This document shows, one piece after another, positions 23,274 to 29,903 of a stretch of DNA of 37,501 bases (position 1 is its first letter; every line of letters starts with the position of its first letter). The translations under genes and the position numbers were made by a program. The notes under the pieces were generated by a model, which worked only from the letters and a program-made list of their open reading frames with translations, had not been told where the DNA came from and ran no database searches. This DNA comes from CAZCWX01 sp964502465 (lineage in GTDB: Bacteria; Desulfobacterota; Binatia; Bin18), in NCBI GenBank assembly GCA_964502465.1, contig CAZCWX010000522.1:1-37501 (forward strand), written 5' to 3'.

Positions 23274-23744
23274 ATGGCCGAAAAAAATAACACTTCCTTA
23301 CAGACCACGGACCGAGAGCTGCTGCTCACCCGCGTGTTTGATGCCCCTCGTAGTCTCGTCTTCAAGGCGTGGACCGAGCCGGAACGCATCAAGCAATGGT
23401 GGGGACCGCGCGGAGCCGTTACCTTGTCGTGCGAGCTGGATTTCCGCCCGGGGGGACTCTGGCGTACGCGCGCCAAGGGGCCAGACGGGGGGGAATTTGT
23501 GTCGCGCAGCGTGTTTCGGGAGATCGTGGAGCCCGAGCGCCTCGTCTTCACGTTTGCCTGGGAGGATGCGGACGGCAAGCCCAAGCATGAAACGCTGGTG
23601 ACGATCACCTTCGTGGAGCAGAACGGGAAGACACTCCTCACCTTCCACCAGGGCATTTTTGAATCGGTCACGGCGCGGGATGGGCATGAAAAGGGCTGGC
23701 GCGGCTTCTTCGACCACCTCAGCGAATATCTGCCACAGGCGTAA
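23274..23744 (+). CDS. SRPBCC/AHSA1 domain protein, copy 2
   Basis: Start at ATG 23274 (MAEKNNTSLQTTDRELLL), chosen for AAAGGAG upstream; the longer frame from 23127 would run through the remnant. The 156-residue product keeps the same length and fold as copy 1. Differences from copy 1 sit mainly at the N-terminus and in the first strand (QWWGPRGAVTLSCELDFRPG instead of RWWGPRGFV), and at the end of the protein (GFFDHLSEYL). This pattern indicates a recent tandem duplication with early divergence. It lies 32 bp before the DUF899 gene. Separate roles are not visible. Confidence 0.9.
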   Translation: MAEKNNTSLQTTDRELLLTRVFDAPRSLVFKAWTEPERIKQWWGPRGAVTLSCELDFRPGGLWRTRAKGPDGGEFVSRSVFREIVEPERLVFTFAWEDADGKPKHETLVTITFVEQNGKTLLTFHQGIFESVTARDGHEKGWRGFFDHLSEYLPQA

Positions 23745-23776
23745 AAGCAATCTGAGTACCGAAAGGAGATCGCACC

Positions 23777-24586
23777 ATGCAACCCAATCGTATCGTATCG
23801 CTAGAGGAATGGTTCGCCGCTCACGCGCAACACGTGGTCAAAGAAAAAGAGCTGACGCGGCTCCGTGATCAGTTGAGTGCCGCGCGTCGTGCGTTGCCGT
23901 GGATGAGAGTGGAGAAGACCTACGTCTTCGACACAACCGAGGGCAAAAAGACGCTTGCTGATCTCTTCGCTGGTCGGAGTCAACTATTCGTGAAGCACTT
24001 TATGCTGGGTCCGGGATGGCAGGAGGGATGTGTTGGTTGCTCCTTTGAGGTGGATCATATCGAGGGTGCTCTCATCCATCTCGAACATCATGACGTGACG
24101 TTCGTGGCGATCTCGCGCGCTCCCCTGCACGAAATCGAAGCCTTCAAGCAGCGCATGGGGTGGCGCTTCACCTGGGTGTCGTCGTATGGCAGCGATTTCA
24201 ATAGCGACTACCACGTCTCGTTTACGAAAGAGGACCTAGCAAAAGGCAAAACCTACTACAACTACCGTGTGCGCGAGACACAGGATGAGGGGGAAGCGCC
24301 CGGCTTCACGGCGTTCTACAAAGACGAGGCTGGAAACGTGTACCGCACGTTTTCGAGCTATGGACGCGGAGCTGAGGAATTACTCGGCACGTACATAGTG
24401 CTCGATATGACGCCGAAGGGCCGCAACGAGACTGGCCCGAATCACAATCTCACCGACTGGGTCCGACATCACGACAAGTATGATGCTGGCGGCTTCGTCG
24501 ATCGCACGGGCAGATACGTTGCTCCTCAAGACTCGACGTGCTGCCACGATGGCATTGTCAACTTAATGGATCACAGCCTGACATGA
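23777..24586 (+). CDS. DUF899 family thioredoxin-like protein with its C-terminus replaced by the MITE
   Basis: Start at ATG 23777 behind AAGGAG. The 269-residue protein contains the DUF899 pattern: VKEKELTRLRDQLSAARRAL, WMRVEKTYVFDTTEGKKTLA, FMLGPGWQEGCVGCSFEVDH (the CxxC corresponds to the thioredoxin-like active site), FTWVSSYGSDFNSDYHVSF and TFSSYGRGAEELLGTY. Family members are presumed redox or carrier proteins; no reaction is proven. Native coding ends at about SRTCCHD-type sequence (STCCHD). From 24551 on, the codons GIVNLMDHSLT and the stop belong to the MITE. Since the lost residues are at the extreme end, function may be kept. It is the last gene of the arsR operon. Confidence 0.88.
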   Translation: MQPNRIVSLEEWFAAHAQHVVKEKELTRLRDQLSAARRALPWMRVEKTYVFDTTEGKKTLADLFAGRSQLFVKHFMLGPGWQEGCVGCSFEVDHIEGALIHLEHHDVTFVAISRAPLHEIEAFKQRMGWRFTWVSSYGSDFNSDYHVSFTKEDLAKGKTYYNYRVRETQDEGEAPGFTAFYKDEAGNVYRTFSSYGRGAEELLGTYIVLDMTPKGRNETGPNHNLTDWVRHHDKYDAGGFVDRTGRYVAPQDSTCCHDGIVNLMDHSLT

Positions 24587-24668
24587 CTACAACATATTGC
24601 GGTCATAATTTTTTGAATACATTATATTGTATAATTTCACATTTAGTTAGCCTTAAGTTGACAATGCC
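24551..24668. mobile_element. MITE-like element, copy 2 (118 bp)
   Basis: Same element as 18408-18526, in the same orientation, with the perfect 16-bp inverted ends GGCATTGTCAACTTAA and complement. It contains one fewer T in the internal run. It overlaps the end of the DUF899 gene and precedes the TPR fragment. No target duplication is visible: the left flank is GCCACGAT and the right flank GTTGCCGT. A recombination between the two copies would release the roughly 6.1 kb between them. Confidence 0.88.
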
Positions 24669-25091
24669 GTTGCCGTGGCTCCTAACGATGCAGACTGCCA
24701 TCTGCATCTGGGGAATATCTTGACTTTTGCAGGGCGGTATGAGGAGGCGATCAGGTCGATAGAACAAGCAATGCGCCTCAATCCCCGGTATCCGACCATG
24801 TACCTCGTGAGCTTAGCCATTGCCTATCGCGTGGCAGGGCGGTATGAGGATGCGCTTGCTCTCTTACAGAGAGCGCTCATCCTCACTCCCCATTACCTGC
24901 AGGCCCGTGTGAACCTTGCTACGTGCTATGCTGAGTTAAACTGGTTGGAAGAGGCACGGGCTGAGGTGGCAGAAATTCTGCGGATCAATCCTACTTTCTC
25001 TCTCGAAGGGGTGAGACGAACTGTACCCTTCAAAGATCCAGCGGTAGTTGAACGTATGGTTGCCGCCCTGCGCAAGGCGGGGCTGAAGTGA
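24669..25091 (+). pseudogene. C-terminal TPR fragment of a wHTH/TolB/TPR or cyclase/TPR-type regulator
   Basis: The frame is open from the MITE end and has no good start. It encodes about 140 residues of tetratricopeptide repeats (VAPNDADCHLHLGNILTFAG, then YEEAIRSIEQAMRLNPRYPT and YEDALALLQRALILTPHYLQ) and ends with the tail typical of the family (VPFKDPAVVERMVAALRKAG). The 18070-18407 gene lacks exactly such an end, so the two pieces could derive from one gene, though the sequence between them, including most of the TolB-like part, is missing. A GTG at 24675 could be used if the MITE provides a promoter. I treat it as a pseudogene. Confidence 0.7.
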
Positions 25092-25205
25092 ACACATCAG
25101 CTTTCAGCGGTCAGCTGTCAGCCAATACAGAATAAGGAAGGCAGACCGCTGATATGGCCGGCAGTAATCAGCACGCAATGGAAATGGCCTTACACTTAGC
25201 CAGCA

Positions 25206-25466
25206 CTATGCAAGCTTCTCCTGCAGATAGAGGTTGAGGAGCGTTTCTGTAGAAACACCCTCCGCGCGAGCACGCTCCTGGAGCCGTTTCATTAATCCTC
25301 GGGAAACTGGGCAGTAGTACACTTCACGCTCGATCTGGATATCGACATCCCTGACCTCTTTGATATCGGGGAAGTCCAAAAGACTGTGGTCGTCCCAGAA
25401 ATCCGAGGCTTCAAGAATACTCATAGACTCCGGAGCCGTTTTCGTCCTGGTTTTACTTTTTGCCAT
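25206..25466 (-). CDS. BrnA/CopG-like antitoxin
   Basis: The 86-residue protein has a basic N-terminus (MAKSKTRTKTAPE), an acidic middle (EASDFWDDHSLLDFPDIKEV) and a C-terminal ribbon-helix-helix-like region (IEREVYYCPVSRGLMKRLQE, then ERARAEGVSTETLLNLYLQE), as in CopG-like antitoxins. These repress their own operon and neutralise the partner. The ATG lies inside the toxin gene's end, with a 14-bp overlap, so it is co-translated. No separate Shine-Dalgarno is clear. Partner identity supports the call. Confidence 0.7.
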   Translation of the reverse strand: MAKSKTRTKTAPESMSILEASDFWDDHSLLDFPDIKEVRDVDIQIEREVYYCPVSRGLMKRLQERARAEGVSTETLLNLYLQEKLA

Positions 25467-25737
25467 AACGTCTGCGTTCTTTCTGGTTCATGTTCCGCGC
25501 GGAGATGATGAGCGCTTTCTCGGCTGGTTTGCGAATAAAGAAAACCGCCAAGTAGCGTCCGGCGTTGGTTCTACTGAGCGCTTCGTAGAGATGTTCCCCT
25601 TCCACATGCCCTGTTTCATGAAAAAATATGCGAGGATTATTGTTCAGAGCCTCACGAACCTCATAAGGAAAGATATTATGCTTTCTTTCCAGCTTCTCGA
25701 TGATCTCTGGTAGCCAGATGATCTCGCGAATTCTCAC
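25453..25737 (-). CDS. BrnT-like ribonuclease toxin
   Basis: A GTG start at 25737 follows GGGGGAGAAGG. The 94-residue product shows the BrnT/DUF4258-like layout: an N-terminal IIWLPEIIEKLERKHNIFPY segment with the KHNI motif and VREALNN helix, then VEGEHLYEALSRTNAGRYLA and an IRKPAEKALIISARNMNQKE strand-helix, ending in the ERRRY box typical of the family. BrnT toxins are RelE-fold ribonucleases that arrest growth under stress. The gene comes first, with the antitoxin second, the known BrnT/BrnA order. Activity cannot be judged from sequence. Confidence 0.75.
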   Translation of the reverse strand: MRIREIIWLPEIIEKLERKHNIFPYEVREALNNNPRIFFHETGHVEGEHLYEALSRTNAGRYLAVFFIRKPAEKALIISARNMNQKERRRYGKK

Positions 25738-25886
25738 CCTTCTCCCCCAACTGTCCGCTTATTTCGTATCCTACTTTTTCCTGTTCTTATAGTCATCCCT
25801 CTCCAAAGCCATCCTCATCAAATCCTCACGATTTCCTCGCGAAATCATCACCTTTTCATCGAGCTTCCCAGCGATCGCCTCGTTAG

Positions 25887-26057
25887 ATTCGCCTTTTCAG
25901 TGGGACAGAAATCATTACAGGTGGGACAGGAAAGTTTGCCGGTGCTACAGGCTCTATCACCTTTACTGGAACCGCAACGGCATTGTCTGAAGATGCAGCA
26001 GGCAACTTGTTTGGCCCACAGAGCGGAGAGGTTACCGGGACGATTATCACTCCGTAA
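25887..26057 (+). pseudogene. C-terminal fragment of a secreted beta-barrel protein (dirigent/allene oxide cyclase-barrel-like)
   Basis: The frame is open from a TAG at 25884 to the TAA at 26055 and reads GTEIITGGTGKFAGATGSIT, then FTGTATALSEDAAGNLFGPQ and SGEVTGTIITP. The GGTG.FAGATG pattern followed by a short end resembles the last strands of allene oxide cyclase barrel-like or dirigent-like secreted proteins. No start or signal peptide exists, so it is a relic. Confidence 0.45.
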
Positions 26058-26078
26058 TAAGGCCGTCGTCAGTCAAAC

Positions 26079-26109
26079 AGGAGGGGAGGTAGTGCGTGCC
26101 CTCCCTCCT
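26079..26109 (+). terminator. GC-rich hairpin, possible terminator
   Basis: Arms AGGAGGGGAGG (26079-26089) and CCTCCCTCCT (26100-26109) pair with one bulged G across a loop of 10 bases. No T run follows on either strand, so intrinsic termination is uncertain. It lies in the spacer beyond the relic gene. Confidence 0.3.
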
Positions 26110-26237
26110 CCGTAGCTTATTGTTCCTGCCACACCGGCTCGCGCTTTTCGGCAAAGGTGCAGGGGCCTTCTTTCCAAGGGCGCACGTCGTGCGCCTCTAC
26201 ACCTATTTTTTCTAACACTAGACGCCAGACCCTGGAC

Positions 26238-27470
26238 TCAAGACTCCTTGCTGGCATCCTGCCCAACCTGTTCTAGTCGTGTGATGACTTCGTGCGGGTT
26301 GATCCTGTTCTTGAAGAACAACACGCTGCCTGGGATATCTTTGAAGTCTTCTTCTCCAACGTTCAGATCCGCAGACACGGCGACCACCATGTCTGCTCGC
26401 CCAGAGCGCTTGAGCTTCATGATCTTTTTCTCCAAATAATCGCGCCGCCAAAAGCCAACAATCTCTAACAGGGCTGTGCGACCGTCACTATGTCGAAAGG
26501 CGAAATCTGGAATAAAGACTGTATCCTTCAAATTGATAATGGCAACCTCACGTTCGATCTGCCAACCGCTGTCAATCGTCATAAAGCGCTCAGCAAAGGT
26601 GCGCTCCAAGAGCGAGTCATACATGGTACTGTCGCGGTAATGCGAGACGAGGCCAACGCTCTCATCGAGCGGGAAAAACCGCCTGGCTCCGTCAGGCATG
26701 ACAATCTCGGCTTCCATTTTCCAGCGCGTGCAGAGTAGGAGCGCCGGCAGAAAGACTGCTAATTGCAGGCCGTATTTCTGTGACAGGCGAAACATGCTGA
26801 TTGGTCCGTCGAGGAGCACCTCGTAGCCACTGTCTAAGTCGCCCTGAATCGCGTGCATCAGTTGGTAAAATTTGATGAACTTGAACAGTTGCTTGTAGCG
26901 GCTCGGGATGTTGCGAAACACTGACAGCTTCATTTGAACGCAGCGATAGAGTGATGCCTGAGCGAGGGCAACGTTGTAGCGTTGCAGCAACCACTCTGGA
27001 GTCGGTGGGTCAAAACGGGTGAGAATGTGATTGTCACTCAAGTCCGCATACAGCGCCCAGGTGATTTGTTCTGGCTCAGTTTTATACTCACGCGCGACCT
27101 CCAGTACCAACTCGTCTTTTGTCACTGGATGGATGAGATCAGGGTGGAGGACGACCGGATGATTCTCGCGTGCGAGCCCAAACAACCGGCGGCGTATGTC
27201 AGCGGGTGGCGCTACGCTCTGCTCTATAAACTCACAGCAGTCGTCGCTGAGAAGTTTCGCTAAACCACGCTGGATACGGTAGTTCGTGCTGTCCTGGGCA
27301 TATCGATTTAGCGCATCGGTCAACTCGCGTTGCGTTTTGCCTTGATGCTGAACGTAGACGTCTATGAGTTCCTCAGCCATGGTGAGAAAACGCGGCGCGT
27401 CAACCTTGATGTAGCGTGGATACAAATACGGCCCTTCACTACGGGTCAGGAGCAGGTCAGAGGTGAGCAT
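26238..27470 (-). CDS. Bax1-like nuclease (DUF790), partner of XPB helicase
   Basis: The 410-residue protein fits DUF790/Bax1: an N-terminal LTSDLLLTRSEGPYLYPRYI region (start of the family pattern), a central SRYKQLFKFIKFYQLMH segment and a C-terminal nuclease region with FIPDFAF, ALLEIVGFW and YLEKKIMKLK. The PDF, E and K arrangement is a PD-(D/E)XK-type active site. In archaea and some bacteria Bax1 binds the XPB helicase and cuts DNA beside it in nucleotide excision repair. The XPB-like helicase here is 6.2 kb away at 33668-35026 instead of being adjacent. The ATG at 27470 has no strong Shine-Dalgarno sequence. Family call is firm. Confidence 0.85.
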   Translation of the reverse strand: MLTSDLLLTRSEGPYLYPRYIKVDAPRFLTMAEELIDVYVQHQGKTQRELTDALNRYAQDSTNYRIQRGLAKLLSDDCCEFIEQSVAPPADIRRRLFGLARENHPVVLHPDLIHPVTKDELVLEVAREYKTEPEQITWALYADLSDNHILTRFDPPTPEWLLQRYNVALAQASLYRCVQMKLSVFRNIPSRYKQLFKFIKFYQLMHAIQGDLDSGYEVLLDGPISMFRLSQKYGLQLAVFLPALLLCTRWKMEAEIVMPDGARRFFPLDESVGLVSHYRDSTMYDSLLERTFAERFMTIDSGWQIEREVAIINLKDTVFIPDFAFRHSDGRTALLEIVGFWRRDYLEKKIMKLKRSGRADMVVAVSADLNVGEEDFKDIPGSVLFFKNRINPHEVITRLEQVGQDASKES

Positions 27471-27582
27471 AGGGAAATAGCTGCTTCAGGTGGATACGCT
27501 CACAAACGTAACGGGTAAAACGTAAAAAACCAGGAAACGCAAAATCTGAGCTGAAAACGACCGCAGTATTCCGCATTCCGCT

Positions 27583-28017
27583 TCACGTCTCGTGCTGCTC
27601 GATGATCAGGCGTAAAATGTCACTGACCGAAAGGAGGCCGAGGAGCCGATCCCCTTCTGCGACGACAAGGGAGCCGATGCTATGCTCGAATAACCGTTTC
27701 GTCGCTTCCAGAAGCGTGGCCTCCGGACCGATAACGACTGGTTCTACCGTCATCGCTACCGCCACCTTCAGTTCACGCAAGGCCTGGCGGATTTCTTCCT
27801 GGGCTGGGAATAAGGGGTACGCAGGAGTGAGCAACTTCAGATCGCCATCGGTCACAATCCCGATCAATCGGCCAGTGTGCTCGACGACCGGTAATTCATG
27901 CACCTGGTATTTATCGAGCAAGTCCAGGGCATGTTGTAGAGAATCTTCGGGACTCACTCTTACCGGGCTTGTGGTCATGACCTCGTGCACGCGAATTGTT
28001 CTGAAGCTGCGTTTCAT
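27583..28017 (-). CDS. Two-CBS-domain protein
   Basis: The 144-residue protein consists of two CBS motifs: VHEVMTTSPVRVSPEDSLQH with LPVVEHTGRLIGIVTDGDLK, and MTVEPVVIGPEATLLEATKR with GSLVVAEGDRLLGLLSVSDI. Such pairs form a Bateman module binding adenine nucleotides and often control partner enzymes or channels; no partner domain is fused here. GGAGGA lies upstream of the ATG. No signal peptide is present. It is transcribed alone, next to a spacer with TCAGC/TTAGCT repeats (28095-28135). The ligand and target are unknown. Confidence 0.92.
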   Translation of the reverse strand: MKRSFRTIRVHEVMTTSPVRVSPEDSLQHALDLLDKYQVHELPVVEHTGRLIGIVTDGDLKLLTPAYPLFPAQEEIRQALRELKVAVAMTVEPVVIGPEATLLEATKRLFEHSIGSLVVAEGDRLLGLLSVSDILRLIIEQHET

Positions 28018-28255
28018 GGCCTGTCCTCCTCCGTGGGACGAGAGTCACCACTTCCTGAGTGTGGAGGTTTTTCTGCTTGAGAGCAAGCACCTGAGCCGAA
28101 GCTTTTAGCTCTCAGCCTATAGCTATTAGCTCTTCCTGGGGGGGCTGAAAGAAAAGGCGGCTTTTCTCACTGACCACAGACAGCGCACTGCTGAAAGTTG
28201 TGCATTGATTTCGTGAGTCTTTTCGGCTAGAGATCAGCGAGCGAGAGGAGGGCCG

Positions 28256-29083
28256 ATGGCGTATCAAAATCTGCTGTTCGAGAAAACGTCAGGGATTTGC
28301 TATCTCACCCTCAATCGACCTGACAAGCTCAATGCATTGAGTGCCGAGTTGATGGCCGAGTTGCGTCAGGCCCTCGATGTGATCGAGGCTGACCCTGAGA
28401 TCAAAGTCGTCATCCTCACTGGTGCTGGCCGAGCATTTTCTGCCGGGTTTGATATTGGTGCGAGAGAGGGTGAGCCGGAAATTTATGAGCGCTCGGCAGA
28501 TGAATGGCGTTCGCACCTGAAACAGCACCTCGATACGTTTCTCAAGATCTGGCACTCGGGCAAGCCATACATTGCTGCGATTAATGGGTACGCACTCGCC
28601 GGTGCCTGTGAGTTAGCCCAGCTCTGCGATATCAAAATCGCCTCAGAGCAAGCGGTGCTGGGCGAGCCAGAGATCCGCTTTGGCACTGGACCGCCGGTGC
28701 TAATCACGCCATTCAGCGTGGGCTTGGCGAAAGCAAAAGAGTTGTTGTTGACGGGCGAAATGATCTCTGCCCAGGAAGCTGAGCGCCTGGGCATGATCAA
28801 CAAAGTTGTCCCGCATGACCGCCTCATGGTTGAGTGTGAAAAGACCGCACGCAAGCTCATGAAAATTGCGCGGGTTGGGGTCAAGTTCAACAAAGCCGCG
28901 ATCAACCGCGCCTTTGAGAACATGGGGTTTCTCAACAGCATTTATCAGAACCTGGAACTGGTCGTGCACTTCGATACCACGCGGACAGAAGAGCAGGACA
29001 CCTTTAACCGGATTCGCAAAGAAAAGGGACTGCGTGCCGCGCTCGACTGGCGTGACGCGCTGTTCAAAGAGGAGGACGAGTAG
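28256..29083 (+). CDS. Enoyl-CoA hydratase/isomerase family protein
   Basis: The 275-residue protein starts behind GAGGAGGG and has the crotonase fold: LTLNRPDKLNALSAELM, the oxyanion-hole strand VVILTGAGRAFSAGFDIG, and YALAGACELAQLCDIKIASE with both candidate catalytic glutamates (CELAQL and GEPEIRFG). The two Glu residues fit a hydratase acting on enoyl-CoA. A C-terminal helix pair (FNKAAINRAFENMGFLN, then DTFNRIRKEKGLRAALDW) completes it. Along with the two CaiB-type CoA-transferases in this window it suggests acyl-CoA catabolism. The exact substrate is not determinable. It converges with tpx across a spacer with REP-like palindromes. Confidence 0.92.
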   Translation: MAYQNLLFEKTSGICYLTLNRPDKLNALSAELMAELRQALDVIEADPEIKVVILTGAGRAFSAGFDIGAREGEPEIYERSADEWRSHLKQHLDTFLKIWHSGKPYIAAINGYALAGACELAQLCDIKIASEQAVLGEPEIRFGTGPPVLITPFSVGLAKAKELLLTGEMISAQEAERLGMINKVVPHDRLMVECEKTARKLMKIARVGVKFNKAAINRAFENMGFLNSIYQNLELVVHFDTTRTEEQDTFNRIRKEKGLRAALDWRDALFKEEDE

Positions 29084-29106
29084 GAAGAAGAGAAAGTGTC
29101 AAGTTG

Positions 29107-29199
29107 CCGTTCGCCCTTCGACACAGGCTCAGGGCGAACGGTCAAGGCACCGACAGCATGATCCAGCCGTTCGTGCTGAGCCTGTCGAAGCATGAACGG
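29107..29199. repeat. Paired REP-like palindromes between convergent genes
   Basis: Unit 1 (29107-29141) has arms CCGTTCGCCCT and AGGGCGAACGG flanking a TCGACACAGGCTC loop. Unit 2 (29167-29199) has arms CCGTTCGTGCT and AGCATGAACGG with one mismatch, around a loop that is the reverse complement form (GAGCCTGTCGA). The two are therefore in inverted orientation, like a BIME. The location between convergent gene ends suggests a transcription-end or RNA-stability role. Confidence 0.75.
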
Positions 29200-29228
29200 T
29201 CTTTCCCTGATGGGGTGGCGACGCAGTA

Positions 29229-29756
29229 TTAGGCGCGCGCCGCGTCCTGAGCGGCCTTTAGCGCTGCGTCATAATCTGGCTCGTTGGCGATTTCCTTCAC
29301 GTACTCAACATGCTTCACCTTCCCATCTTTGCCAACGACAAACACCGCGCGGGCCTCAACACCGGCAAGTGGTCCTTCCTGAATCAGTACACCGTAACTC
29401 TGTCCGAATGAGCGATCACGGAAATCTGACAACGTTTTCACGCGATCCACGCCTGCCGCTCCGCACCAGCGCTTCTGCGCAAAGGGCAGGTCCACGCTCA
29501 GGGTCCAGACCTCGATGTCAGAACCGAGCTTCGAGGCCTCTTCGTTGAATCGACGTGTTTCCTTGTCACACACAGGCGTATCAACCGAAGGGACTGAACT
29601 CAGGATGATGACTTTCCCTTTTGCCTCGCTCAAACGCACCGGTTGCAAATTGTTATCAACCGCGGTGAAGTCAGGAGCATTCTGTCCTGATTTGACCTCG
29701 CTCCCTCCCAGTGGGATCGGGTTCCCGCGCAACGTCACGGTTCTCGCTTCTGCCAT
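29229..29756 (-). CDS. tpx: Thiol peroxidase (Tpx), atypical 2-Cys peroxiredoxin
   Basis: The 175-residue protein has the Tpx signature: peroxidatic cysteine in PSVDTPVCDKET and resolving cysteine in KRWCGAAG, with NAPDFTAVDNNLQPVRLSEA at the front. Tpx reduces hydroperoxides with electrons from thioredoxin. Length is normal. Start at 29756 follows AAGGAGG at good spacing. A GC-rich inverted repeat (CGCCTCG/CGAGGCG, 29781-29805) lies 24 bp upstream in its leader; because an A run follows it on this strand, it is not a typical terminator. The gene is convergent with the enoyl-CoA hydratase. Confidence 0.97.
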   Translation of the reverse strand: MAEARTVTLRGNPIPLGGSEVKSGQNAPDFTAVDNNLQPVRLSEAKGKVIILSSVPSVDTPVCDKETRRFNEEASKLGSDIEVWTLSVDLPFAQKRWCGAAGVDRVKTLSDFRDRSFGQSYGVLIQEGPLAGVEARAVFVVGKDGKVKHVEYVKEIANEPDYDAALKAAQDAARA

Positions 29757-29903
29757 ATCGGCCTCCTTAGAAGAGTTTTTCGCCTCGCTACCTCCAGCCG
29801 AGGCGGCTCAGTATCTTTAATCACTTCGTCTTCAATTGCAAACGCCTTCATTCTCGACCATCAAACGCTGTCTTTTTCTTTCTCCTCTTTCCTTTTTGGC
29901 TTA

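Larger units (their letters stand above)
25738..26237. other. Spacer of about 500 bp without an intact gene
   Basis: Contains a decayed coding fragment (25887-26057) and a GC-rich hairpin (26079-26109), described separately. Elsewhere it has pyrimidine-rich sequence near 25740-25870 and nothing recognisable. No tRNA or repeat array is seen. Confidence 0.5.

Noticed and set aside
18400..24676. Composite transposon with target duplication
   Set aside because: The 8 bp outside the two MITEs (GATGAGAT and GTTGCCGT) do not match, so a simple single-event insertion is not supported, although the island reading by other routes remains possible.
29781..29805. Hairpin CGCCTCG/CGAGGCG as a terminator for the TolB-like gene
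   Set aside because: On the minus strand it is followed by AAAAAC and not by a T run, and it lies in the leader of tpx.
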